The notes below the pieces were generated by a model. That model was not told the origin of the DNA and did no database searches. It saw nothing but the letters and a program-made list of their open reading frames with translations. The position numbers and the translations under genes are program-made. Below, one piece after another: positions 15,569 through 22,815 of a stretch of 64,000 nucleotides of DNA. How positions within the stretch are numbered: position 1 is the first letter of the stretch; every line of letters begins with the position of its first letter. Origin of the DNA: Haloarcula amylovorans (lineage in GTDB: Archaea > Halobacteriota > Halobacteria > Halobacteriales > Haloarculaceae); assembly GCF_004681185.1 (NCBI RefSeq), contig NZ_SRIF01000015.1, positions 1 through 64,000 on the forward strand, given 5' to 3'.

Positions 15569-15912
15569 TGCCCGAACCCGTTCCGACCGAAGACACTGGC
15601 GACGAGTGGCCGGGACTGCTGATTTGCGTTCCGTGCGAGCAGTACGTCCCAGCCGACGGCGATCGAGAGAAAACGGCGTGTGAGCACTCGTGGGACGAAG
15701 CGAGTGATATCAGCCATCTTGACGGCGAGGAATGGGCGAAGTTCCGCCACGATGTCTATGTGAAGGAACTGGAGCGCGACGAACCGAGGAATCGTCAAAT
15801 GGTCTTTCATAATCTGGCGTCGCTGATGTGGGACTTCACGACGGCCGAGGTACTGCCTGATGACTACGACGACCGAGAAGGTCTGGAAAAGCTGCTGGTG
15901 ATGGACCAATGA
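15568..15912 (+). CDS. Hypothetical protein with putative zinc site
   Basis: The 114-residue protein has CVPCEQYV near residue 20 and CEHSWDEASD near residue 38, so a C2CH-type zinc site is possible. The rest is helical with an aromatic patch (VFHNLASLMWDFTTAEV). It is the penultimate gene of the first array. Confidence 0.55.
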   Translation: MPEPVPTEDTGDEWPGLLICVPCEQYVPADGDREKTACEHSWDEASDISHLDGEEWAKFRHDVYVKELERDEPRNRQMVFHNLASLMWDFTTAEVLPDDYDDREGLEKLLVMDQ

Positions 15913-16013
15913 CGGAGGATGACGATGGCAAGCGGTCGTTCGCTCAAGTGATGTGGGACGAACTACCGGAGGATGCGAAGGAACGTCTTCGGGACGCCGA
16001 TACGGACGAGTGA
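15909..16013 (+). CDS. 34-residue acidic peptide, last gene of the first array
   Basis: ATGA overlap with the previous stop gives a 34-residue helical acidic peptide (SFAQVMWDELPEDAKERLRD). It is followed by 120 bases of non-coding DNA that contain the second promoter copy, so the first operon ends here. Confidence 0.45.
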   Translation: MTEDDDGKRSFAQVMWDELPEDAKERLRDADTDE

Positions 16014-16074
16014 ACGGCGCACCCATCTTGTAGCTTCGACTGTTCGTTGTTCTGTGTGGCAATAAATACAGAAT

Positions 16075-16135
16075 ATATTGCTACTGGTGTCAATAGCTAC
16101 AAGTATGCAGGGGAATACAATTGCCATGTAGAACA
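16075..16135 (+). promoter_or_regulatory. Promoter/operator of the second small-gene operon (copy 2 of a 31-bp repeat)
   Basis: Bases 16075-16105 repeat 4580-4610 exactly; the downstream 30 bases are partly conserved up to GTAGAACAATG. It includes the ATAGCTACAAG half-site at 16093-16103. It lies between the end of the first array and the start of the next, as expected for a co-regulated internal promoter. Confidence 0.75.
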
Positions 16136-16192
16136 ATGCAACTGAAACACAACGTGGCGACCGCTGACCGCTGGGGTGGTCAGGGTGACTGA
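16136..16192 (+). CDS. 18-residue leader peptide
   Basis: The ATG at 16136 aligns with the wHTH start in promoter copy 1, and opens an 18-codon frame (MQLKHNVATADRWGGQGD) whose TGA at 16190-16192 lies within the start of the next gene (GTGACTGA). It could be a decayed remnant of a first gene or a true leader that couples translation to the MazG-like gene. Confidence 0.4.
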   Translation: MQLKHNVATADRWGGQGD

Positions 16193-16484
16193 ACAATCTA
16201 CGGACGGCATGACCTACGCCGATCTTGAGCATGAGGCACAGATGCTCTTCGACCGTGCCGCGGAACGGATTGACGAGAAGGACGACGAAAACGACGGGCC
16301 GGCGTGGCGTGACTGCCATCCCGAGTACCTCGCCGAGTGTGCTGATAGTCACCGGCCGCTGGGCGAGGTCGTGGAAGACGGCGATGCCGACGAGGTGCGA
16401 AAGGAGGCAGCCGACCAGCTCAACTACCTGCTGATGACGCTGTCGCAGATGCCTGCTGGCAACAGAGGCGAGCGGGATGTCTGA
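16185..16484 (+). CDS. MazG-like nucleotide pyrophosphohydrolase (putative)
   Basis: The 99-residue protein (GTG start) is helical with the acidic pattern of the MazG/all-alpha NTP pyrophosphatase family: EHEAQMLFDRAAERIDEKDD early and GEVVEDGDADEVRKEAADQLNYLLMTLSQM late, the latter matching the E..KEaaD.lnYLLml signature. Such phage and plasmid enzymes hydrolyse nucleotides or lower (p)ppGpp. The first EExxE motif is weak, so the call is tentative. Confidence 0.45.
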   Translation: MTEQSTDGMTYADLEHEAQMLFDRAAERIDEKDDENDGPAWRDCHPEYLAECADSHRPLGEVVEDGDADEVRKEAADQLNYLLMTLSQMPAGNRGERDV

Positions 16485-16905
16485 ATATCTGTTCCGCGCT
16501 CGGTGCGGTATCTGCAAGACGTCGAGCGAGTGGGTTGAGTCAGCTGACGATGCCCGAGAGTGGCGATTGGACCACTTCGACAGCGAACATCCAGACAACC
16601 CCATGGCTACCGAAAACTGCGCTATCCAACGGTACCCTGTTGACGAGATAGCGATGACTGATGGCGGTCAGTCTGCAGACGATATTGAACAATTGGCCTA
16701 CGCTGGCTGGGCCGAAGACCGAAGCGAGCGAAAGACTGTGACGATTACCGCTGTCGCATCAGACGACGAAGGCCTGACGGAGATCGACAAAGAGGCGATG
16801 GAGATAGAGATGCCCGCCCGCGGCTGTCTCAAACTGGAGATAGACGGCGAGGAGATTAGTCTCGAACCGAACAGTCTCGACGGAAACCCGCGGGTGGAAC
16901 GATGA
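16477..16905 (+). CDS. Hypothetical protein with N-terminal C-x-x-C
   Basis: The 142-residue protein starts within an ATGTCTGA overlap. It has FRARCGICKTSSEW...HFDSEHPDNP, giving a possible CCHH zinc site in the first 40 residues, and a C-terminal beta domain (KTVTITAVASDDEG...GCLKLEIDGEEISLEPNS). Function unknown. Confidence 0.58.
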   Translation: MSEYLFRARCGICKTSSEWVESADDAREWRLDHFDSEHPDNPMATENCAIQRYPVDEIAMTDGGQSADDIEQLAYAGWAEDRSERKTVTITAVASDDEGLTEIDKEAMEIEMPARGCLKLEIDGEEISLEPNSLDGNPRVER

Positions 16906-17108
16906 GCGATACTGACCGAACTATGGACAAACGTGAGTACCAACTCGAACAGGACGGTATCCAGTTAGACGTAGAAATCACGGGCCGATGCACCGTCTGC
17001 GAAACGGAGCTAACGAACGCCGATTTCGGCCCCGGAATCAACTGCCCCGAGTGCGGGACGGGATACGGCGCTCGACATGAGATAATGCGGGTGAGCCGAG
17101 ATGACTGA
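16902..17108 (+). CDS. Zinc-ribbon micro-protein
   Basis: The 68-residue protein has a complete ribbon CTVCETELTN...NCPECGTGYGAR in the C-terminal two thirds. It overlaps the previous gene by 4 bases and the next by 8. Same architecture as 9072-9263. Confidence 0.65.
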   Translation: MSDTDRTMDKREYQLEQDGIQLDVEITGRCTVCETELTNADFGPGINCPECGTGYGARHEIMRVSRDD

Positions 17109-17292
17109 GGGCGAGACTGACCGCGACCTGTCCCGCTGGTACGACGTGGAGTGTAGCTGTGGCTGGTCGTCCGAGTTCTCGTCTCTTGGCGGCGCGGAGC
17201 AAGAGGCGATGAGTCATCAAGACCACGCGATGGGGATGCGACACACTATCGAGATTCGCCGCCAGAGCGACGGTAAGATGGTGGGGCCATGA
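17101..17292 (+). CDS. Small protein with CSCGW zinc-type motif
   Basis: The 63-residue protein has VECSCGWSSEFSSLGGAEQEAMSHQDHAMG, a common haloarchaeal pattern in which C-x-C and two histidines (C2H2-like) probably bind zinc. The C-terminus is a short strand. Coupled on both sides. Confidence 0.6.
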   Translation: MTEGETDRDLSRWYDVECSCGWSSEFSSLGGAEQEAMSHQDHAMGMRHTIEIRRQSDGKMVGP

Positions 17293-17450
17293 GCGACGCT
17301 GACCGTCACGACCCGTACGTCTGTACGGGCTGTGGCAAGTCGATCCCACCTGGTTCCCCGCACGGAGTGATTGGGTTTTCTACAGTCTGTAGAGACTGTT
17401 ACAACCAGTATTGTGACACGGCCACTGACCGCTCGGAGGACGGCCGATGA
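17289..17450 (+). CDS. 53-residue zinc-ribbon protein
   Basis: The gene starts in an ATGA overlap with the gene before and ends in an ATGA overlap with the gene at 17447. The peptide YVCTGCGKSIPPGSPHG...VCRDCYNQYC has four cysteines in a standard C-x2-C/C-x2-C ribbon. The motif and the double overlap make it convincing despite its size. Confidence 0.62.
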   Translation: MSDADRHDPYVCTGCGKSIPPGSPHGVIGFSTVCRDCYNQYCDTATDRSEDGR

Positions 17451-18121
17451 GCGGCACTGGGCAGCCGACGCTAATCGATTACGCCGAGAGTGAGGGGACG
17501 ACTGACGAGTACGAGACACGCTACGTTGGGAGGCCTGATGACGGCCATCTCTACAAGGTCAACGAGATCGATGACTATTGGCGTGGGACTCGGAAACGGG
17601 GCAGAGACGGTTACTGGCCGATCTATTCTCTCGTACCAGCTGGCCGCCTATCTATCATCCTTGACGATAGCGCGGATGCCGTTGAACACGGCTGGCCGAC
17701 TGGCGAACCACTCGAGACAGGTGTCTACCTCACCGGTCGGGAGAACGTTTCAGATACGCACCCACCACACCCAATGGCAGTCGATGACGAGTGGTTACAG
17801 TTTGGTGCAGAGGCGTGTCTTTGGGCAGCTGCCGGCATCTGTCCCGAGAAAGAGATTGTCGCGATAAGAAAAGGCTCGTGGGGAGCTACGCTACTCATCG
17901 CTGTTCGCGACGGCGAACGGAAAACGCTCTACAACGGCACCGACTCGGACAATCCTGTGCCATATCCAGATGAACAGCCCGACCTGTTTCGCGGCTTCCA
18001 CTACATTCGTCAGGATACGGCACCTGTCAATATCTATACCGAGGCCGAAGCGCCTCGGTTTGATATCGCCGACCTGAACAGCCCACTCAGTGCGGTCACC
18101 GACCAGGAGGGACTGGAGTGA
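17447..18121 (+). CDS. Hypothetical protein with PIP-box-like N-terminus
   Basis: The 224-residue protein begins with GQPTLIDYAE, which fits the Q-x-x-L/I-x-x-F/Y pattern used to bind the PCNA clamp; the usual second aromatic is absent. The rest is a mixed alpha/beta domain with WPIYSLVPAGRLSIILDD and GSWGATLLIAVRDGERKTLY. PCNA binding is a hypothesis; otherwise the function is unknown. Confidence 0.55.
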   Translation: MSGTGQPTLIDYAESEGTTDEYETRYVGRPDDGHLYKVNEIDDYWRGTRKRGRDGYWPIYSLVPAGRLSIILDDSADAVEHGWPTGEPLETGVYLTGRENVSDTHPPHPMAVDDEWLQFGAEACLWAAAGICPEKEIVAIRKGSWGATLLIAVRDGERKTLYNGTDSDNPVPYPDEQPDLFRGFHYIRQDTAPVNIYTEAEAPRFDIADLNSPLSAVTDQEGLE

Positions 18122-18333
18122 CGGACCATCGTCACGATACCGACCGCATGACGACGGTCGTCATTGGATCCTGCCCGAACGGATGCCAGGGCTTCGAGAT
18201 GGAGACCGAGGGTCCGGACTCGAACGTCGATGCGTACATCGAGCGCCTCAAAGAGACCTTCGGCGAGTGTTCGGACTGCGGCGCTGATATCGGATTCCTT
18301 CGGCAGGATGAGCAAAGCGAGGTGTTGGACTGA
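18118..18333 (+). CDS. Zinc-ribbon micro-protein, GTG start
   Basis: The 71-residue protein starts at a GTG in a GTGA overlap. It has CPNGCQGFEM and CSDCGADIGF knuckles separated by a helix (DAYIERLKETFGE). An internal ATG at 18148 is an alternative start and would give a 61-residue protein. Confidence 0.6.
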   Translation: MTDHRHDTDRMTTVVIGSCPNGCQGFEMETEGPDSNVDAYIERLKETFGECSDCGADIGFLRQDEQSEVLD

Positions 18334-19343
18334 TGGAGTCCGAACAGGCCGCTCTCGATACCTACCGAGAACTGAACCGCTACGACGACCGGCACAAGGA
18401 CTACCGGTCGTCGGCCGTCTACGAATCTCCTCGTCGAACGGTCGGCAACCACTGGATGAAGTTCCACGCGACCCGGGACTGTGGTACCGGGAAGGTCTAC
18501 TACATCGAAAGTACGACACGCGGGACAGCTAGCGAGAAGTATGGATTCGACCTTCGGTGCTGGGACTGTGGCCACCGCGTCGACGAGGACGAAGTCCTGT
18601 TCATCGGCGGTGACTGGTACGGACAGGAGGGTATCCTCGCCTACGGCGATACTGCTGACAAACTCAATCTCCCGGCCGATCGCGTGCTCGACCTCGGACC
18701 GGACCCCGATCGCGAGGAGCTACTGCACGCGCTCGAACTGACGCACATCGAGCAGAAAGTCGGCCCATTCGCCGGCGGGCCACTCCGTCCCGAACAGGGG
18801 GGCGAGTGCGAGGACTGCGACCACGCTGTCCCGCTCCTATTCGGCGATTACTGTCGGATGTGCTACGACGGCGAGTGGACCGAGCGGATGCAGAACGCCC
18901 TGAAAGCCTACGAGCGAAAGATCCGCGTGTGGCACAACGACAGCTTCGTCCATCGACTCGAAAGCCACGTCGACCCGCTATCGACGAAAGGTCGGGCCTT
19001 CGAGGATAAGGTGCTGTGGCGGCGCCGTGACGATGAGGACACTACGAAACTCGTCGTCGTGAAACAGTGCCTCCAGGACGACGCCGACGGCCACTGGGAG
19101 TACGTTCTGACGGACCTCACGCACACGTACGAGTGGCGGTATCATGAGCACGACCTCGCCGACTGTTTCTGGGATACCTGCCTCTACGACCGCGAGCAGG
19201 GCCAGCCGGGACAGGAGGGCAAACTCCGCGAGACGCACCAGCGCGTCTGTGACCACTCGTTTCACACCGTCTACGACACAGAGACGCTCGAATCAATCGG
19301 CGAACAGTGCAGCAAATGCAATCTGAAGCGAGGGAACAAATGA
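18333..19343 (+). CDS. Large multi-zinc-site protein
   Basis: The 336-residue protein has CWDCGHRVDED (about residue 75), CEDCDHAVPLLFGDYCRMCYDGEW (about 155-180) and a C-terminal CDHSFHTVYDTETLESIGEQCSKC (about 308-332), three zinc sites spaced along an acidic alpha/beta chain. The region KIRVWHNDSFVHRLESHVDPLSTKGRAFEDKVLWRRR is basic for a haloarchaeal protein and could touch nucleic acid. No named family. Confidence 0.6.
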   Translation: MESEQAALDTYRELNRYDDRHKDYRSSAVYESPRRTVGNHWMKFHATRDCGTGKVYYIESTTRGTASEKYGFDLRCWDCGHRVDEDEVLFIGGDWYGQEGILAYGDTADKLNLPADRVLDLGPDPDREELLHALELTHIEQKVGPFAGGPLRPEQGGECEDCDHAVPLLFGDYCRMCYDGEWTERMQNALKAYERKIRVWHNDSFVHRLESHVDPLSTKGRAFEDKVLWRRRDDEDTTKLVVVKQCLQDDADGHWEYVLTDLTHTYEWRYHEHDLADCFWDTCLYDREQGQPGQEGKLRETHQRVCDHSFHTVYDTETLESIGEQCSKCNLKRGNK

Positions 19344-19747
19344 GCCAATTCAGCAGCGAGAACATTGAGACCGGCACAAAACTGATGCGAAGTCCCGTGA
19401 CGGATACCGTCTACCTCGTCACGCGGTGGGTGAACATCGAGGGCAACAAAGAACGTACGCTCGAAAAAGAAGAACTGTCGAGTCCGCCCCACGACTACAC
19501 GCTCCCTGCTGTCGAAGGCCTGGACACGCGCCCCGTCGGCCCACTCGGCGACGAACCCAGCGACTCGCATCGGACGGTCGCTATTGGGTTCTGTCCTCGC
19601 TGTGGTGACAACTGCCGAGCGACGACGGCCATACGGGGCCTGTTCGTCTGTCGCTACGGCTGCGGCTACCAGTGGCACGACGATCGCGTTGGGGAGCAAC
19701 AGCGCAATATTGAGGACTACTTCTCGGAGGTCGACGATGCCGAGTGA
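19340..19747 (+). CDS. Zinc-ribbon protein
   Basis: The 135-residue protein has an N-terminal beta-rich half and a C-terminal ribbon FCPRCGDNCRATT...FVCRYGCGYQW (about residues 85-115), followed by RNIEDYFSEV, an aromatic C-terminal tail. The start is in a 4-base overlap at 19340. Confidence 0.6.
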   Translation: MSQFSSENIETGTKLMRSPVTDTVYLVTRWVNIEGNKERTLEKEELSSPPHDYTLPAVEGLDTRPVGPLGDEPSDSHRTVAIGFCPRCGDNCRATTAIRGLFVCRYGCGYQWHDDRVGEQQRNIEDYFSEVDDAE

Positions 19748-20147
19748 GCAAGACGGCGCGGCGTATCACGAGGGCGAACCGGTCTCCGATTACGAGACGA
19801 AAACGGCGCTTCTCGTCGCCGGCCTCAAAGACACGGTCGCAGTCGAAGGCCACGGCGAGATGACTGTGGTCAAGCGCAACGACTGTTACCTCGGTCCCAA
19901 GCTGACGCTCGTCGACGACAACGAGCAGAACTGGCGTGTCGTTCCGGCAGGATTCGCGGCCGATCCCGAACTCTGGAAGGCAGTAAGCGACGATGACGGC
20001 TTTATCGAGGGCTGGGAGCGCGTCGGCAATGTCTCGCTCGAAGTCGTTGACGTTGGAAAGGCCACGCAGTGCAAGTGCGGCGAGATACTACAGAACCGCC
20101 GCGAGAAGTCGATGGCGCTGGTCGCGGGGGTGTGCCCGCACGAATGA
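19737..20147 (+). CDS. Hypothetical protein with C-terminal cysteines
   Basis: The 136-residue protein has a beta-rich body (TVAVEGHGEMTVVKRNDCYLGPKLTLVDDNEQNWRVVPAG) and a C-terminal TQCKCGEIL...AGVCPH, a possible single zinc site. It starts at the ATG at 19737 inside an 11-base overlap. Confidence 0.55.
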   Translation: MPSEQDGAAYHEGEPVSDYETKTALLVAGLKDTVAVEGHGEMTVVKRNDCYLGPKLTLVDDNEQNWRVVPAGFAADPELWKAVSDDDGFIEGWERVGNVSLEVVDVGKATQCKCGEILQNRREKSMALVAGVCPHE

Positions 20148-20644
20148 CGGACGAAACATCCGAGGACGAACTTCCAGAATCATCGAGGGTCGAAGCCGTA
20201 TTTGTGACTGGGATTAGCGTTGTAGCTGTCGTCGCTGCGGTGGCTGCGGGGTTCTGGTTCGTCAACAACGCTGCTATCCTCCAGGGTCCTGAAATGGCGT
20301 GTTCGGACGTTCCGGTCGAGACTGCGACCGACGCTGAGACGGTTCTATTGTACGATGCCGAACCAGACGGCTTCTTTGACGATACTCCTGGGAGTGGGTA
20401 TTTCGCTGTGTTCCCGAACGGGACCTACGCCGCGACCGGCCCGCTCCAGTCCTTCGACGGAACCCTCGCACAGCATTACACGGATCTGTCTGTCGTAACG
20501 GGCTCTGAGCGGTATCTCCTCGTCGACCAGAACGACGGTGAGATACTCCGCGGACCTGCGAACCAGTCGGATAGCTCTCTGACGTTCTTCGAGACCCGGG
20601 AGGAGTACGATATCTACGACCGATGTGAGGTGCAGGTGGCATGA
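20144..20644 (+). CDS. Single-pass membrane protein with extracellular domain
   Basis: The 166-residue protein has one hydrophobic helix (about residues 17-46) after an acidic N-terminus, then an extracellular part with N-x-S/T sequons (NGT, NQS) and cysteines (MACSDVP, DRCEV) that could form a disulfide. Type II topology is likely. It is paired with the membrane gene that follows. Confidence 0.58.
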   Translation: MTDETSEDELPESSRVEAVFVTGISVVAVVAAVAAGFWFVNNAAILQGPEMACSDVPVETATDAETVLLYDAEPDGFFDDTPGSGYFAVFPNGTYAATGPLQSFDGTLAQHYTDLSVVTGSERYLLVDQNDGEILRGPANQSDSSLTFFETREEYDIYDRCEVQVA

Positions 20645-21039
20645 CAGACAACACAGCATTTATCGTTGGGTTCTCCGCGGTCGGCTTGCTGATTGGGATT
20701 TCGACGTTGACGATGGCCGTGTGGGGGTTCGTTCTGGCAGACGAACCTACGCGGACCGAGTACCACTCCTACGTCAATAGCTGTGACGAGTTCTACGAAG
20801 ACAATGCCGGTGAACCCTACCGAGTCCGAAACGGCACCGAGTACGAGATAAAGACCGTCAACAAAGACGACCTTCGAGAGTGCCAAAACACGACGTACGC
20901 CGAGTATAGACAGGAAAAAGCGGGGATGTTCTTAGCCACCCCGTTCTCTATCAGGCCCTTTCTGTTCTGGGCGCTCGCTGGTATTGCAGCCACCACTCCC
21001 GCAGCATTCGAAATTCGAAACATGGTAAGAGAAACATGA
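20641..21039 (+). CDS. Two-helix membrane protein
   Basis: The 132-residue protein has a first helix at about residues 5-32 and a second at about 96-125, separated by an external loop with cysteines (NSCDEFYEDNAG, RECQNTTYAEY) and a sequon. Together with 20144-20644 it makes a small envelope pair embedded in the zinc-protein array. Confidence 0.58.
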   Translation: MTDNTAFIVGFSAVGLLIGISTLTMAVWGFVLADEPTRTEYHSYVNSCDEFYEDNAGEPYRVRNGTEYEIKTVNKDDLRECQNTTYAEYRQEKAGMFLATPFSIRPFLFWALAGIAATTPAAFEIRNMVRET

Positions 21040-21845
21040 ATACACAAACCTGCCACCACTGCGACGACTCGTTCGAAACGCGGGAGAACTGGCTGTTCGA
21101 CCACGAGACGTGCCCGGACTGCTTTGAGTTCCCGGACGTCGCTCCCGACAACCAGCCGATGCCCGACGAGTTCAACGTCTATCTCGTTGGCCGCATCCAG
21201 ACGATTCCGAAGTCGGGCGCTGAGGAGAGCTACTTCCGCGTGGCCGCGCGTAGCGAGCACGAAGCGATGTGGTTCGCCGAAGCGTATCTCGAACTGGAGT
21301 ACGATGGGAGCGGGGGCCGACTCGCCGATCTCCTCATCGAGGACGGGCGGGCGAACACCAACATGAACCCTGACTTCTCGGTGACGAAACTCCCCAGCGC
21401 TGCGTGGCACGACGGCTATGCCGTCAAGAAACTCAGCTTCCGAAGCACCTCCGGCGACGGCAGCACACAACGCGATCTCGGCCCGAACACGACCGACCAA
21501 TTCTCGAACATGCGCGCAGACGAGTATCAGGACGTCCTCGTCCACACGACCGACGAACAGATAGCCCACAAGCGACGGGAGAACGTTCCCGACGGCTACC
21601 GCTGCTACTGGACGGTGAATGGAACCCCGCGACGGACTCGATACGGGCAGCGAATCTGGTTCGAGACAGATGGCCGGATTGTCGCCGGCGGCACCATTGA
21701 TGGCGTCGAGACTGGCCGCATCTGGTTCTCGCCGCTGGAGCGTGTCGACATCGAGCCGCCGACGGACCCACCGACGCGCGGGTTCACGTACATCGACCCG
21801 CTGGAGAAAGGCTCGACAGACTCGCCGGAGGTCCAGAATGGGTAA
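21036..21845 (+). CDS. Zinc-ribbon protein with ASCH/PUA-like C-terminal domain
   Basis: The 269-residue protein opens with a ribbon CHHCDDSFETRENW...ETCPDCFEF. The C-terminal part GQRIWFETDGRIVAGGTIDGVETGRIWFSPLERVDIEPP is the beta-barrel pattern of ASCH/PUA-type RNA-binding domains ('G..vwF...g.v...g.i......rIwFs.l..vd'). A role in RNA or modified-nucleotide recognition fits; the middle part is unassigned. Confidence 0.6.
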   Translation: MNTQTCHHCDDSFETRENWLFDHETCPDCFEFPDVAPDNQPMPDEFNVYLVGRIQTIPKSGAEESYFRVAARSEHEAMWFAEAYLELEYDGSGGRLADLLIEDGRANTNMNPDFSVTKLPSAAWHDGYAVKKLSFRSTSGDGSTQRDLGPNTTDQFSNMRADEYQDVLVHTTDEQIAHKRRENVPDGYRCYWTVNGTPRRTRYGQRIWFETDGRIVAGGTIDGVETGRIWFSPLERVDIEPPTDPPTRGFTYIDPLEKGSTDSPEVQNG

Positions 21846-22173
21846 CGCGCCCGACGATAGCGACGATATCGACGACTATGATTCGATAGCGGAGTACGTC
21901 GCCGACGCGATGGCGGCGGGCCACACTATCGACGGCGACGACCTCGAAGGCCGGGACTGCCAATACTGTGAGGAGCTAATTCCGTTCGCCGACTGGCCAG
22001 AGAGCGTCGTGACGTGGGATATCCGGATACAGGAGCCCGGAGAGGAACCTTCGGACTACTACGGCCGACACTACTTCTGCTCGAACGAGTGCCGACGCCA
22101 GGCCCACCAAGACGCTGAGTGGTCGGCCAGCCACGAGGCGATTCACGAGGACGAATTGGAGGGTCGGGTTTGA
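21838..22173 (+). CDS. Zinc-finger protein
   Basis: The 111-residue protein has CQYCEELIPFADWPE (about residue 42) and HYFCSNECRRQAHQDAEW (about residue 83), a C2-x-n-C2 arrangement with histidines resembling MYM/TRASH-type zinc fingers (FCSxxCRxxxH). The N-terminus is acidic and helical. Coupled on both sides. Confidence 0.62.
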   Translation: MGNAPDDSDDIDDYDSIAEYVADAMAAGHTIDGDDLEGRDCQYCEELIPFADWPESVVTWDIRIQEPGEEPSDYYGRHYFCSNECRRQAHQDAEWSASHEAIHEDELEGRV

Positions 22174-22496
22174 GCGAAGAACAGGCCGAAAGGCCGACTC
22201 AGACCCGCGAGCAGGCTGCTCATCCAGGTATTGACGGGACGTGGCACCACTACGGCCGCCTGCCGTGGTGGTCGCCAGAAGACCTCTACGATGATGGTTA
22301 CGCACGACCACAGTGTCCTGCGACAATCGCGTCGAGCCCCGGCGGCCACAAGTGTGGAGTCATCTGCGAGCGCATCAACGACGACGAGGGTCGCGGGGCG
22401 TGGTTCTGTTTCCAGCACGGTGACTTCCGTGTCTTTGACTGGCCGCGAGAATCGGGACGGACCGAACAGACATTGCTGACGGAGGTAGGAGTGTGA
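22170..22496 (+). CDS. Hypothetical protein, TTG start
   Basis: The 108-residue protein starts at a TTG in a TTGA overlap with the previous stop. It has CPATIASSPGGHKCGVICERIND...WFCFQHGDF, which could bind one zinc through three cysteines and a histidine. Such TTG starts are rare and are accepted here only because of the exact coupling. Confidence 0.5.
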   Translation: MSEEQAERPTQTREQAAHPGIDGTWHHYGRLPWWSPEDLYDDGYARPQCPATIASSPGGHKCGVICERINDDEGRGAWFCFQHGDFRVFDWPRESGRTEQTLLTEVGV

Positions 22497-22711
22497 GCGA
22501 GCGACAGGCTGACAAAGCTGGGCAGCTGCCCGACGACCCGTTCGCGTTGGTGCGCTCGATACTGTTCATCTGGCTCCTCTCGCCACTCCTCATAATCGCC
22601 GAGGTCGCGGGCCCGGGAAGAAAGCTAAACGACGGACAGCTACTCGTGACTGCTGTTTGTGCGGCCTCTTGGTGGGTTCTCATCGCTCTGGGCGCGTTGG
22701 GTAATATCTGA
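22493..22711 (+). CDS. Two-helix membrane micro-protein, last gene of the second array
   Basis: The 72-residue protein starts at a GTG in a GTGA overlap. It has two hydrophobic helices (about residues 23-41 and 49-70). It closes the second operon; a new promoter with paired operators follows. Confidence 0.58.
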   Translation: MSERQADKAGQLPDDPFALVRSILFIWLLSPLLIIAEVAGPGRKLNDGQLLVTAVCAASWWVLIALGALGNI

Positions 22712-22749
22712 GCGACAGAGTGCCGATCTGCTATTATCTATACCGAGAT

Positions 22750-22804
22750 ATAGCTACAGGCTATGCTTGATGCAAAGTTTTATAATGGTATAGCCACAAG
22801 CTAT
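22750..22804 (+). promoter_or_regulatory. TATA box flanked by paired 15-bp operators
   Basis: ATAGCTACAGGCTAT (22750-22764) and ATAGCCACAAGCTAT (22790-22804) are near-identical imperfect palindromes 40 bases apart, bracketing TTTTATAATGG (about 22777-22787). The gene starts at 22816. The same core ATAGCTACAAG is in the 31-bp repeats at 4580 and 16075. A regulator bound to both sites would block TBP access. Confidence 0.75.
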
Positions 22805-22815
22805 GGGTGTAGACA

